From NCBI GenBank assembly GCA_009193035.1, contig SWDT01000010.1, forward strand, positions 1,020,845-1,084,844: a stretch of 64,000 nt of DNA. Direction: 5' to 3'. A program made the translations under genes and the position numbers. The notes under the pieces were generated by a model. The model was given only the letters and a program-made list of their open reading frames with translations. It was not told the origin of the DNA and ran no database searches. Numbering within the stretch: position 1 is the stretch's first letter; each line of letters starts with the position of its first letter. Shown here in pieces: positions 39,091 to 49,266 of the stretch. This stretch comes from Halicephalobus mephisto (Eukaryota > Nematoda > Chromadorea > Rhabditida > Panagrolaimidae).

Positions 39091-39500
39091 AAAAGTAAAA
39101 TATTACGAAATTTTAAGTTTTTTTAAAAATTAAAAAAAAGTAAAATATTACGAAATTTTAAATTTTTTTAAAAATATTAAAAAATTAAAAAAAAATAAAA
39201 TATTACGAAATTTTAAATTTTTAAAATTAAAAAAGTAAAATGTTACGAAATTTCAAATTTTTCTAGAAATATTTAAAATTAAAAAAAGTAAAATATTACG
39301 AAATTTTAAATTTTTCTAAAAATATTTAAATTTAAAAAAGTAAAATATTACGAAATTTCGAATTTTTTAAAAAATATTTAAATTTAAAAAAAAGTAAAAT
39401 ATTACGAAATTTCAAATTTTTTAAAAAATATTTAAAATTTAAAAAAAAAAGTAAAATATTGTGAAATTTTAAATTTTCTAAAAATGTTTAAAATTTTTAA
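39090..39500. repeat. ~55-bp AT tandem repeat
   Basis: AAAAGTAAAATATTACGAAA followed by TTTTAAATTTTT recurs about seven times. Confidence 0.85.
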
Positions 39501-39729
39501 TGAAAATGAAATTTAAAAAATTATTTTTAAAGTAAAATTTGGATATTTTTATTTTTTTAATACTAAATTTAGGAATTTGAATAATTTTAGATATATTCAT
39601 TTCAATAATGTCAAATTTGCTCAATTTCGATGATGTTAAATTTATTCAATTTTAATAAAATTTGATGAATTTAAAAAATTTGATATGAAATTTCCATAGT
39701 AGGCAATTTGATAATTCCTAATAAGAGTT

Positions 39730-40110
39730 GATATATCGATTTCTGAAAAATAATGAATGTATTAATTTCTGATAAAATTTGATATATGAATTTTTATTTT
39801 CAAGAAATTTAATAATTTTGATAAAAGTTGATATATGAATTTCTGAAAAATAATTAATGTATTAATTTCTGATAAAATTCCATATATCAATTTTTATTTT
39901 CAAGAAATTTAATAATTTTGATAAAAGTTGATATATCAATTTCCGAAAAATAATAAAAATATAATTTTTTAATAAAATTCCATATATCAATTTTTATTTT
40001 CAAGAAATTTAATAATTTTGATAAAAGTTGATATATCAATTTCCGAAAAATAATAAAAATATAACTTTTTGATAAAATTTCATATATCAATTTTCATTAA
40101 ATTTCGATAA
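39730..40110. repeat. ~105-bp AT tandem repeat
   Basis: TTTTTATTTTCAAGAAATTT plus AAAAGTTGATATATCAATTT recurs three to four times. The palindrome TTGATATATCAA (or a one-base variant) is in each unit. Confidence 0.85.
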
Positions 40111-40640
40111 GATTCAATTTATCAACTTTTAAAATTTTGATTTATTAATTTTAGTGATTTTAAATTTACTCTCCAAAAAGTTAAATTTACTGGATTTCAA
40201 TAATTCTAAATTCGTTAAATTCGATATTCAATTTTCTCGCATGTAATCTTTGATTATTTACTCCTAATAAAGTTAAATTTATTCAATCATAATGATGTCG
40301 GATTTATTCAATTTCGATAAAACCACATTTGTTCGAAAATAATAAAATTCGATAAATTTATTTCCAAAAATTTTAAATTTGTTCAATTTCGATAAAATCA
40401 GAAAAATTTTAAATTTTTTTTAATAAAATCAATTTTTTCGTTTCTGATAAAATTCGATATATTTATTTTTAATTAAATTATATTTCATTTAAATTTATTT
40501 ATTTCTAAAAATCCAAAGTTTTCAGTAACAGTCGATATATCCACTTTCAGTAATAATCCTAAATTTTCCATTTTTGAATACATTTAATGTATCAACTTCC
40601 ACTAATCTTAAAATTTCTCATTTTTAGAAATTTCTGATAT
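40110..40640. other. AT-rich intergenic, degenerate repeats only
   Basis: Diffuse AAATTTATTCAATTTCGATA-type sequence. No gene. Confidence 0.4.
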
Positions 40641-41075
40641 TTCAAATTTCAATAATAATCCTGAAATTTTTCATTTTAGTAAAGATTTATATATCAAATT
40701 TTAATTACACTAAATATAATTTTCATTAATTCTGAAATTTCGTTATTTTTTGAAATCTTTGATATATCAAATTTTAATTACACCAAATTTAACTTCTGTT
40801 AATCCTAAAATTTTTCATTTTAGTAAAAATTTATATATCAATTTTTAATTACACTAAATTTAACTTTCGTTAATCCTAAATTTCTCTTTTTTTTGAAGTC
40901 TTTGATATATCAAATTTTGATTACACTAAATTTAACTTTCTTTAATCCTAAATTTCTCTTTTTTTTGAAATCTTTGATATATCAAATTTTGATTACACTG
41001 AATTCAACTTCTATTAATCCTAAATTTCTCTTTTTTTTGAAATCTTTGATATATCAATTTTTAATTACACTAAAT
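40640..41075. repeat. ~75-bp AT tandem repeat
   Basis: TTGATATATCAAATTTTGAT, ACACTAAATTTAACTT and TTAATCCTAAATTTCTC recur about six times, with the last three copies close to identical. Confidence 0.85.
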
Positions 41076-41611
41076 TTAACTTCCGTTAATTCTAAATTTA
41101 TCCATTCCTAATAACCCTAAATTTCGTCATCTTTAAAAACATTTCATAAATCAATCCTTGATTAATCCAAATCTATTTTTAAATATTTTTAAATTCAATT
41201 TTCCACACTTAAATCCGTCTCTAAACATCCTAAAAATTGTCATTCCTGATCCCAATACCCGGATATCCTTTTTACTCTGGATGTCAATTCCACGTCGTTC
41301 CCATGGAACAAAAAAGAAACGCGAAACAATCAATTTAACATTTGGTGGATCACCTGTCGTAATCCGTCGCTTCCAACATTGATCCAAAAATTTTTTACTT
41401 TATTTTGCAACATTCATGTTTTTATTTTTTAAATTTCTATCTCGCGCATACCAACATTTAACTTTTTTATTTTTTTAATGTTTGCATAAGCTTCCGGAAA
41501 TTCTAAAACCTCACGCGCAGTTAAGCTCCTTTTCACTTTCAACAACAAATCCGACCCAAGTCATTTTGTTTTGTCAATTCGCGTTTTTTACCTCGATATT
41601 TCAAAAATAAG

Positions 41612-41923
41612 ATGGTTCTTCAATTTTTCAAGGATATTATTCCCGATATGGGAAGGGAAGATTTTGAAATTATGTTCATTGTGGTGACCGTAGCCATCGC
41701 TTCTCTCGCCCTCATCTGTATCGCCTTTATTCTATGCCGAACCAGATGTTGCCGTCGAAATACCACTGATGGCAGACATCGGACTCCGTTAATCGTAACC
41801 GGTAAAGGGGGTGCCATCACTCTTGACACCCCGGACATTGACTACATCGATTCTAAGGATACCAAAGTCATATCATCTACCGTCCAAGTCAAATCTCTCC
41901 ACAACTCCCCCAATCCCGCATAA
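41612..41923 (+). CDS. small single-pass membrane protein, function unknown
   Basis: A single-exon frame of 103 residues. The order is a short N-terminal segment (residues 1-19), one strongly hydrophobic helix (IMFIVVTVAIASLALICIAF, about 20-40), a CRTRCCRR basic/Cys stop-transfer patch that could be palmitoylated, then a polar tail of about 60 residues with TPLIVTG and LDTPDIDYIDS. Charge distribution predicts N-out/C-in. The ATG follows an AAAATAAG context. Two AATAAA hexamers at 41963-41968 and 41996-42001 could serve as polyadenylation signals; the second is only 37 bp from the convergent rpl-2 stop codon, so the 3' UTRs probably overlap. I do not recognise the family. Non-repetitive, gene-like composition in a gene-dense stretch supports it being real. 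Confidence 0.65.
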   Translation: MVLQFFKDIIPDMGREDFEIMFIVVTVAIASLALICIAFILCRTRCCRRNTTDGRHRTPLIVTGKGGAITLDTPDIDYIDSKDTKVISSTVQVKSLHNSPNPA

Positions 41924-42037
41924 TTCCCTAACCAACCAATTATTGAGGTCTTTGTATTGCGTAATAAAACTGAACCAACTCACTTTCATTACACCAATAA
42001 ATTTTAACAACGAAAAACAACGGCGATCGCCTGCCAA

Positions 42038-42865
42038 TTACATAGCTTCCTCGTTGGGTTTCTTCGCAACCTTGCCACCACGGATACGACCAGTACGACG
42101 AGCAGCAATAAGACCAACCTTGCGACCAGCAGATGTACCGCGCTTGACAGTAGATGGGTGACCAATGTGTTGATGGTTACCACCACCGTGAGGATGTTCG
42201 ACTGGGTTCATAGCAACACCACGAACTTTGGGCCAGCAGTTGCGCTTCGCCTTGTACTTGTGGTAAGCACGTCCAGCCTTCAGCATCGGCTTGTCAGTAC
42301 GTCCACCACCAGCGACCATGCCGATCATCGCTCTGTTGCTAGAGGGAATGACCTTCTTGGCTCCAGACGGAAGACGGATTCTGGTACGTCCGGTTTCAGC
42401 GTTGTGAGCAACAATAGTAGCATAGTTTCCAGAGGCACGGGCAAGACGTCCACGGTCACCAGTCTTCTCCTCCAAGTTGCAAACAGTGGTACCTTCAGGC
42501 AGTTCACCAACGGGCAAAACGTTTCCGATTTGGACTTGGGCTGAAAGAAACAGATCAGCTTTATGCAAAAACCCACGAAACCAACCTTTCTTTCCGCAGT
42601 AGATGAATTGGCCAGTGTGGATTCCTTCAGCGGCGATCATGGTAGCTTTCTTGGTCTTGTAGCGGTATGGATCACGGAAGTGAACAATAGCCAAAGGAGC
42701 ACCACGTCCTGGGTCATGGATGATGTCCTTCACGACACCCTTGATGTAACCATGGCGTTCAGCAAAATCGACGGGACGAAGCTTAGCGGGTCCCTTGCGG
42801 TGCTTGTTGTGGGCTTTGAAGATTCCTCCACGTCCTTTACGCTGCACGCGGATTCTACGACCCAT
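42038..42865 (-). CDS. rpl-2: large-subunit ribosomal protein uL2 (L8), cytoplasmic
   Basis: Universal uL2 protein at the peptidyl transferase centre of the 60S subunit. Exons (minus strand) 42865-42586 and 42540-42038, giving 260 residues, the normal eukaryotic L8 length. The family's conserved [14 protein letters not shown] stretch, which holds the catalytically important His, is intact, as are [13 protein letters not shown] at the start and RTGRIRGGK near the end. The 45-nt intron is a multiple of three and has no stop, so the DNA also reads straight through; family alignment (GKK-A-QVQIGN) shows it is spliced out. A TTACTTTTAG acceptor leaves an 8-nt 5' UTR, typical of SL1 trans-splicing. 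The symbol follows C. elegans usage, where rpl-2 encodes L8. Confidence 0.97.
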   Translation of the reverse strand: MGRRIRVQRKGRGGIFKAHNKHRKGPAKLRPVDFAERHGYIKGVVKDIIHDPGRGAPLAIVHFRDPYRYKTKKATMIAAEGIHTGQFIYCGKKGWFRGFLHKADLFLSAQVQIGNVLPVGELPEGTTVCNLEEKTGDRGRLARASGNYATIVAHNAETGRTRIRLPSGAKKVIPSSNRAMIGMVAGGGRTDKPMLKAGRAYHKYKAKRNCWPKVRGVAMNPVEHPHGGGNHQHIGHPSTVKRGTSAGRKVGLIAARRTGRIRGGKVAKKPNEEAM

Positions 42866-43487
42866 GATAAACCCTAAAAGTAAGAACGATTATGAAAATG
42901 TGGTCAGACCCGTGTACAAATCAAGTATACGAAGATAAATCACTGCGGTTTTTATATAAAATTGTAGTTAAAAGTTGTGGTAAATATCTTAGGGTCATTA
43001 AAGAAAGACAAGGACTTTATAGGATCGGGATTTTGCAGACAAATATGGGGGAAGTTGATGGGAAGAAAGTGAGATGATTAAGAGAATTGATGAAAATTCT
43101 CCAATGGATGTGGTCGAAAATGGTGATATACGGGTTAGGATTATTAAAAGAGGGTAGGGATTTGATAGGATAAAGATTTTAAGGGAAACACAGAAGAAAT
43201 TGACGGAAAAGGACGATGAAGATAAAGAGAATCAATGAGGGGCGCTGAGTGAACAAGGAAAGAGAGAAAGCGCTTCTACGGTAGTTCCGTTCGGGACCCG
43301 AGCGGCGGTGCAGGACAGTGTTGTCTGTGTGCGTCCTGTTCTTCTTTCCTCCAAGCGGCTCTTTTGAGTTTCGCTTGTTTCGATTTTTCCCAATTTTAGA
43401 ATCCGTCAATAGTAATTAGTAGGACATTAATGGGGAATTGGTCTGTTGTACAATGGTGTTAGCTACGTACTAGACAACTTTCCATAT

Positions 43488-44387
43488 ATGAAGATGAGCG
43501 CTCCTCATAGTTATTTCGTCCCATCTTCGGATGTCGTGACATCCATCGTGATTCCCACTATTATTTTCTGTATTGGCATGGTCGTTGCTATGCTCATCGG
43601 CATCAACAAGTGCCGACAGTGGGAACTCGACAAAATCGTGGAAATGCGGCGAACGCGACGGGTTATCCAGCGAATCACCGCCCGATTGCGGGAGAAGAAC
43701 TTCCGGACTATTGAAAGTAAGTTTTTATGATTATTTTTGATTAAAAAGTAGTTTATCTTCGGGAAGTTACTATAAGGATATTTGTAGTTTTTGGATAGTT
43801 TAATGTACAATAATTGACCGGGGGAAGTAGATGGAAGGTTCGTACCCCGTGTAACCCTGATATTGAAGTTTGTCGATCTTTTTAGATGAGAGATATTTCT
43901 AAAATGTTAGTTTCAAAACAGTCTAAGATCACAACTATTGTGAGAATCTAAAGTTTTACATAATTTTTAATTCTTAAATATCCATGTGAAATTTTCGTAG
44001 AAATTTCGATTTTTACAATAGTATTATTACTACCGTATCTTTCTGGAACGACAAATTTTACAATTTCATAATCCTGAGTCCCGACTGGAAAGTTTTAAAA
44101 ATCCTTCTCGAGATATTTTTGTAAATATCCTTATTTTTAGCTTTTTGATTTCATAATTTTAATTGTAAATTCCTTCAGGAGCACGAAACATGCGTAAGAA
44201 ATCGGTGGCAGCGAAGCCAAGACCGAAGGAGTTAGGTCCAGGAATTCCGGCTCCTCCGATTTACTCCAAAGGATCGGGTTATGAATGTGGGGAGTCTCCA
44301 CCGCCGACCTACGAGGATGCCTTACTGGAACAACTGTATCAGGAGTGTCTTCCTCCCAAACGTCGAAAGTCAAGCTCAAAGATGTGA
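43488..44387 (+). CDS. single-pass membrane protein with PPxY motif
   Basis: Exons 43488-43716 and 44179-44387, giving 145 residues. A short outside segment (about 25 residues) is followed by a helix (VTSIVIPTIIFCIGMVVAML), a basic cytoplasmic stretch (RRTRRVIQRITARLREK), and a C-terminus with SPPPTYEDALLEQLY. PPPTYEDA is a PPxY-type ligand for WW domains, as used to recruit NEDD4-family ubiquitin ligases; similar short tails occur in WBP1/VOPP1-like and arrestin-adaptor proteins. The first ATG in the frame opened after a CAATTTTAG acceptor (43398-43399) was chosen; a second Met lies two codons later. It converges on the sterol reductase, 59 bp away. Its intron holds one copy of a duplicated segment. 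Specific family not recognised. Confidence 0.75.
43753..44125. repeat. copy 1 of a ~370-bp duplicated intronic segment (empty site)
   Basis: Closely matches 45262-45314 plus 45655-45980, e.g. ACAATAATTGACCGGGGGAA, GAAGGTTCGTACCCCGTGTA, TACTACCGTATCTTTCTGGA and AATCCTTCTCGAGATATTTT in the same order. It lies in the intron of the PPxY gene and has no insert: AGTTTAATGTAC is the uninterrupted equivalent of the MITE site in copy 2. Confidence 0.95.
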
Positions 44388-44446
44388 TCTCGTATTCCCG
44401 ATCTCAGAACCATTCCCGTACAAAAACTGAATTTTTATAAATTTCT

Positions 44447-47282
44447 CTATAATATCCCAGGGATGGCAAGATACTGGACTTTGTTGCAATACTGTAGCCA
44501 GTATTGGTTGTATTTCACGAGACACCGTATCTCGTCTCTGGTCATTCTTAGGTACAGTAACCCTAGCAGGACTATCGGGGAGGAGTAGGCTAGAACACTC
44601 GTCGATCCCAGAAGGAGGTTCCAGGTGACGAAGGTCAGAAGCTCCGTGGTGTAGTTGAGATGCCTGCAGGTGGAGAAGTATCCGCTTCCGAGCAGTAGGG
44701 AGACTCCTGTTTCTCCAGATTCCGTTCTGAATTTGGCCGAAATGAAAAACGGATCTTTGTTGTTGATTTTCAATTTTCCTTTGGCAGCCCTAAATTCGTA
44801 TTTTTGAAGGTCGATGGAACTGTTGAGGAATTGGAAAACGACGTTAACAAAGGCAATGACATAACAGACGTGGTTATTGAAAGTCGATTTGGTCGAAGCC
44901 AAGATGGAAATCGGGGTCGTGTGCAGGAGTAGCAGTCCGACCCCCACTCCCCAGAGTCTGTAGAATCCAGCCCTGTCGTTCTGGGCATCCAAGTTTACGA
45001 AATTCAGATGCTCCGTCCACTGCCTTCTCGCGATGTAGATCAAGTTCAGTCCAACTAACGTCAGTAAAGCAACTGAAATAAGATATTTTTTATTTATAAA
45101 ACATTCTTCATATATAAAATCAATTATTTTTTATATGAAAAATGATCCTTCATATATAAAATGAATTATTTTCTATATGAAAAATGATTCTTCATATATA
45201 AGTTATTTTTTAAATATAAAATTCCTTATGAAATATAATTTTATATAAAATAATTAAAGTATCCCGTCTTTGGGAGGTTACTGTAGGGATATTTGCGGTT
45301 TTTGAGTAGTTTTACACACGGAGGCTCACATGTAGCAATTCCGGTGATTTCTAAATTACAGAATAATGAATTGGACAATATACAACATTCCAAAATTCAA
45401 TTAAGTTTTCTAAAAAAATTATTCGAAAATTTTTTTATAATTGGATTTGAAGAAAATCATAACTTAGTTAATAAGAAACTAAAGAAGACGTTAATATGCC
45501 TAAGTTATGATTTTTTCGAATCCAATTATAAAAAAATTTAAAATAATTTTTTATTTAGAAAACTTGATTGAATTTTGGAATGTTATATATTGTTCAATTC
45601 ACTACTCCGTAATTTGGAAATCACCGGGATTGCTACAGGTGGGTCTCCACGTGGTAATGTACAATAATTGACCGGGGGAAGTAGATGGAAGGTTCGTACC
45701 CCGTGTAACCCTGATATTGAAGTTTTTCGATCTTTTTAGATGAGAGATATTTCTAAAATGTTAGTTTCGAAATTCTAAGATCATAACTATTGTGAGAATC
45801 TAAAGTTTTACACAGGGTATTTAATTCCTAAAAATCCATGTGAAATTTTCGTAGAAACTTCGATTTTTACAATAGTATTATTACTACCGTATCTTTCTGG
45901 AACGACAAATTTTACAATTTCATAATCCTGAATCCTGACCGGAAAATTTTAAAAATCCTTCTCGAGATATTTTCATGAAAATTTCGATTTTTTATAATTA
46001 TTATTTTTAGTCCACTTACTGCTGGGTTTTCCGTAAATGGTTTTGTTATGGTAGACAGCAGAAATGGCATACAGGGCCCAGAACGTGAGCATGAGACGGT
46101 TCGTGATGAGGTTTTTGACGTCGATCTCGAGCAGTTTCGGCTGGAGTTCTTTTCCAAAAAGGAAATCCAGAATAAACGGTTCATCTGAAATAATCCTCGA
46201 TTAGAAATAAATAAAATTAAGGATAAAGTTGTAAAAGTAAAAGTTATAGTAAAATCCGCAAGTTGCATGCAGTATTAAAAAAATTCAAAATCAAAACTGC
46301 AGGTTGCATGCAATATTAAAAAAAGTCAAAATAAAATCCGCAGGTTGCATGCAATATTCAGGCAGATAAATCGAAATCAAATTCGCAGGTTGCATGCAGT
46401 ATTTGAAAAAGTCAAAATCAAATTCGCAGGTTGCATGCAATATTAAAAAAGTCAAAATAAAATCCGCAAGTTGCATGCAGTATTTAAAAAAGTCAAAATC
46501 AAAATTGCAGGTTGCATGCAGTATTTAAAAAAGTCAAAATCAAATTCGCAGTCTGCTTGCAACATTTAAACTCGATATTGAAATTGAATCTGCAGTCTGC
46601 TCGCAACATTCTGACAGACTGATCGATGTTTTTATGTTTACATTTACAAAATTTTCTAAACTAAAATGCGCAGTCTGCCCGCAACATTCGGTCGACGTGT
46701 TAAAAAACGTTAAAAATTTGAAAACTTACTTGAATCATCTTCATTTTTAAAAAAATGAATTTCCAAAATTAAAAATATCACAAAAATGGTTAAAATCGCA
46801 CAAATTCCAATAAAATGTTCAAAAATAATTGTTCCTTTAAATAATCCCAAAGTCGATCCGAGGACGTAAAATAAGCAAATCAAAAGACACGAAATAAAAC
46901 TATTCGCGTTTATAATCGTTTTTTCTCCCGTTTCTGTTTTAATTTTGTAATCATCCGATGGCAAAATCCACAAAAAAATTAATTGAATAGATAAAACAAT
47001 TATAAACGAATTCCATGGATGCAATACAGTAAGATTCGGAAAATCAACATAATAATCCGCTTCTAAAAAATCAAAAAACGATCCAAAATACAATCTCGAT
47101 ATTGAAAATAATCCAAATACTGTAATAGGACTAAATAAAACAATACAAAAAGCCACTTGTGGCCCAAGTTTTTTTCGATTTAATAATTGTTGAATTTTTT
47201 CGACATCTTTAATATTAATACTTGATCTTCTGCCAAGACTTGAATTACCAAAACTCGACGATCTTTTAATTCGAAAACTCAT
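44447..47282 (-). CDS. sterol reductase of the DHCR7/ERG24/ERG4 family
   Basis: Polytopic ER membrane enzyme family reducing ring double bonds of sterols with NADPH. Exons (minus strand) 47282-46730, 46184-46020, 45072-44447, giving 447 residues. The N-terminal exon encodes several helices. The middle exon has the family hallmark of an FLFGKELQPKL-type stretch and a conserved helix. The C-terminal exon has GSGYFSTCRHLNYTTELLT, matching the RHFNYVGD-like NADPH/sterol site of DHCR7, and ends in LRMTRDEIRCLVKYNQYW and a VQYLAIPGIL tail like the RDE-KYG-W-Y-VPYRLLPGI signature. Middle and end elements are conservative. Worms cannot make sterols de novo, so the enzyme would act on dietary sterols or their derivatives. 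Intron 1 carries a TTGCATGCA repeat and intron 2 a MITE. It follows lin-9 on the same strand with 193 bp between coding regions. From memory, C. elegans has one DHCR7-like gene (B0250.9). Confidence 0.88.
45262..45980. repeat. copy 2 of the duplicated segment, interrupted by a MITE
   Basis: Lies in the second intron of the sterol reductase gene. Flanks 45262-45314 and 45655-45980 match 43753-44125 of the neighbouring gene in the same orientation, at about 90% by eye; positions 45315-45654 are the inserted element. Confidence 0.95.
45315..45654. mobile_element. 340-bp foldback MITE with TA target duplication
   Basis: Almost the whole element is an inverted repeat. The left arm begins CACACGGAGGCTCAC then TGTAGCAATTCCGGTGATTT. 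The reverse complement of the right arm begins CCACGTGGAGACCCAC then TGTAGCAATCCCGGTGATTT. Arms run to CATAACTTAG/CTAAGTTATG around a ~32-bp loop near 45471-45503. TA flanks both ends, and the empty duplicate segment has a single TA. No coding capacity; a Tc1/mariner-type transposase supplied in trans is the likely mover. Confidence 0.93.
46254..46700. repeat. GCAGGTTGCATGCAATATT minisatellite (intronic)
   Basis: Eight or more units of ~40-55 bp, each with CGCAGGTTGCATGCARTATT followed by AAAAAAGTCAAAATCAAAAT, the last few drifting to CGCAGTCTGCTCGCAACATT. TTGCATGCAA is palindromic. It fills intron 1 of the sterol reductase gene. Confidence 0.9.
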
Positions 47283-47475
47283 CAATTCAGGTTATTTAAA
47301 AAAATTATCCTAATCCCGACTTTACACACCTCTGGCAACTTGTCGGGAAAGCCCCCAAGGCCGACGGATCAATGACCGCGGCGAGATCGACAAGTGCTTT
47401 TCTCCTCGAGATCAACTTCCTCGAGAGGATCAAGTTCGATTTTTCATTGTGAACAAATTTTAAAAAAATAACAAA

Positions 47476-49266
47476 TTACGAATTTTGAGGTCTCACTTTC
47501 AACAACGTATTGAAAATCTGTTTGACATGGACTTCTACTCCATCTTGAAAAGCTTGGTTCGCTTCTGGTGGAACTAAATTCTTCAACTCCTTCACTGAAT
47601 CCATTAATATTTGAACTTCTTCCGCACATGAGTGAGAACTAACTGCATGTTGACCAAGGAAACGAATCTGAAATCACTGCTGTGATTAAAGTAAATAAAC
47701 AAGACCCACCTGCAAGAGTAGCGACGACAGCATAACGATAACTTCCTTTGCTTTTTGGTCTTTAACGTCCACAATTGAGCTACAGTGCTTCAGAATCTGA
47801 GTAGCGTGATTATGACATGTTTTCCTCAAAACTTCAGGTCGATCGGTGACCACATTCTTGCTTCTTTGGTTCAGCAAAGTCTGTCGATAAGGATTCAAGG
47901 CCTCGGCGTAGACTTTCAGCATTTTGTTGATTGATTCTAATTCTATGATAACTTCAGCGACAACTTTCTGAAATTACTTTTAAAATTGTCGAAATGACAA
48001 ATAACGAACCAGGAATTTATCTGGATAAGTGTACCCGTATCTCTGCATCTTGATGGCGTCATTTATGAGAACCGTGAACTGTCCCAAGGTTTTCCGCTTG
48101 TGATCGAGTAGTTTACACATCTTCACGATTATGACGAGCATTCGGACCGGGAAGTTTCCTACTTTGTCGTTTTTCGTATTCTGTTCCTTCTTCATCACCT
48201 GATTACCGTACACTGGAATCGACATGTTGCTATGTGGGTCTATCGTAAATCCAGTTATTAAAGGTTGTTGTTGCATTCGTTCAACGATGGCTTGTGGAGG
48301 CAGATTCGAACTTCCTGGTAACTGATTTTTCATATTTGCTTTGTTGGTTGAGAGGAAATAAGTCAGATGAAATAATTCTTGCTTGTTCACGGTCATCACC
48401 TGGTCATCCTGGAAAAGAGTAGTGACGGTTGGGATTTAGACAAGTGCAAAACAAACCCTAACGACGGTCGATTGGAACTCAGTGTCGAAAGCCACTCGGT
48501 AACCGTCGTCGATAACGGCTTCGACAGTACCGCCGACGACAGTATCCTTCGAGCCGTAGAACCATATGAAGACTTTGGTTCCGACCATCAACGGCCTAGG
48601 GAGCTTGGAAGGCAGGTCCACAGATTCCGGGTCGAGTTGGGTCAGATTGCCGTGATAAAGCTCCCGGATCTTAGCTCTCTTAGCTTCCAGTGCTTCTCTT
48701 TCCGATTTCAAAAAGTGCCCCGACAATCGTCTCGGTTTTCCAATGATCCTTCTGATTTCCCTCCATTCACAAAGCCTCATCTTCTGGGTCCGCAAATTCG
48801 GCAAATGCTCCCGGACTAAACACATGAATTCATTGTCGGCTTGGAAAATCTGAGCATCAACAGGAGAGTAGAAGAATTCACAATAGGCAAAACGCCGAGC
48901 TTTAGGGAGTTTTAAGGCGTTTTTCAACCTGTTCAAACTGGCCTGGAGCTCTTCGGAAATGTGATTCCTCGTGAATCCGGCGTCCTTGTCGACATCTATG
49001 ATTCCTGGACGGACAGAACTGTCTCTGCTGTCTCTTTCATCGGATACGGCTGTTGGAGATCTGGAAAATTGGGGGATTAATATATGAAAAAGTTGGAGAA
49101 TTTCAAAAACGAACTCAGGACGGGGGATTTTCGGCGGAGGTTGATCCAGTTCTTCCTGAACTTCACTAGTTTCTTCTTCTTCGTGTTCTGTAGTCGAAGC
49201 CTGTTCAACAGAACCAGGATTTGAAGCTCTGGATCGTCGAAGGTTGTATCTTAATCGGTCTGACAT
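47476..49266 (-). CDS. lin-9: LIN-9, DREAM/DRM complex subunit
   Basis: Core subunit of the MuvB module of the DREAM/DRM complex, which represses cell-cycle genes with Rb-E2F family proteins. Exons (minus strand) 49266-49115, 49060-48457, 48408-48010, 47967-47710, 47667-47476, giving 534 residues. The DIRP domain begins about residue 105 (RRFAYCEFFYSPVDAQIF) and includes CEWREIRRIIGKPRRLS and REALEAKRAKIREL. A Tudor-like segment follows (IPRPLMVGT-type start, VGGTVEAVIDDGYRVAFD). The C-terminal part with VVAEVIIELESINKMLK corresponds to the LIN52-binding coiled region of the family. Intron 1 is 54 nt with no in-frame stop, so the DNA reads through. The start is the Met in front of SDRLRYNLRR. 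Length is close to human LIN9 (542 aa). Boundary of exon 2 (AGG|GTTTGT) is supported by phase. Confidence 0.95.

Noticed and set aside
41811..42877. Plus-strand frames opposite rpl-2
   Set aside because: Shadows of the strongly biased rpl-2 codons.
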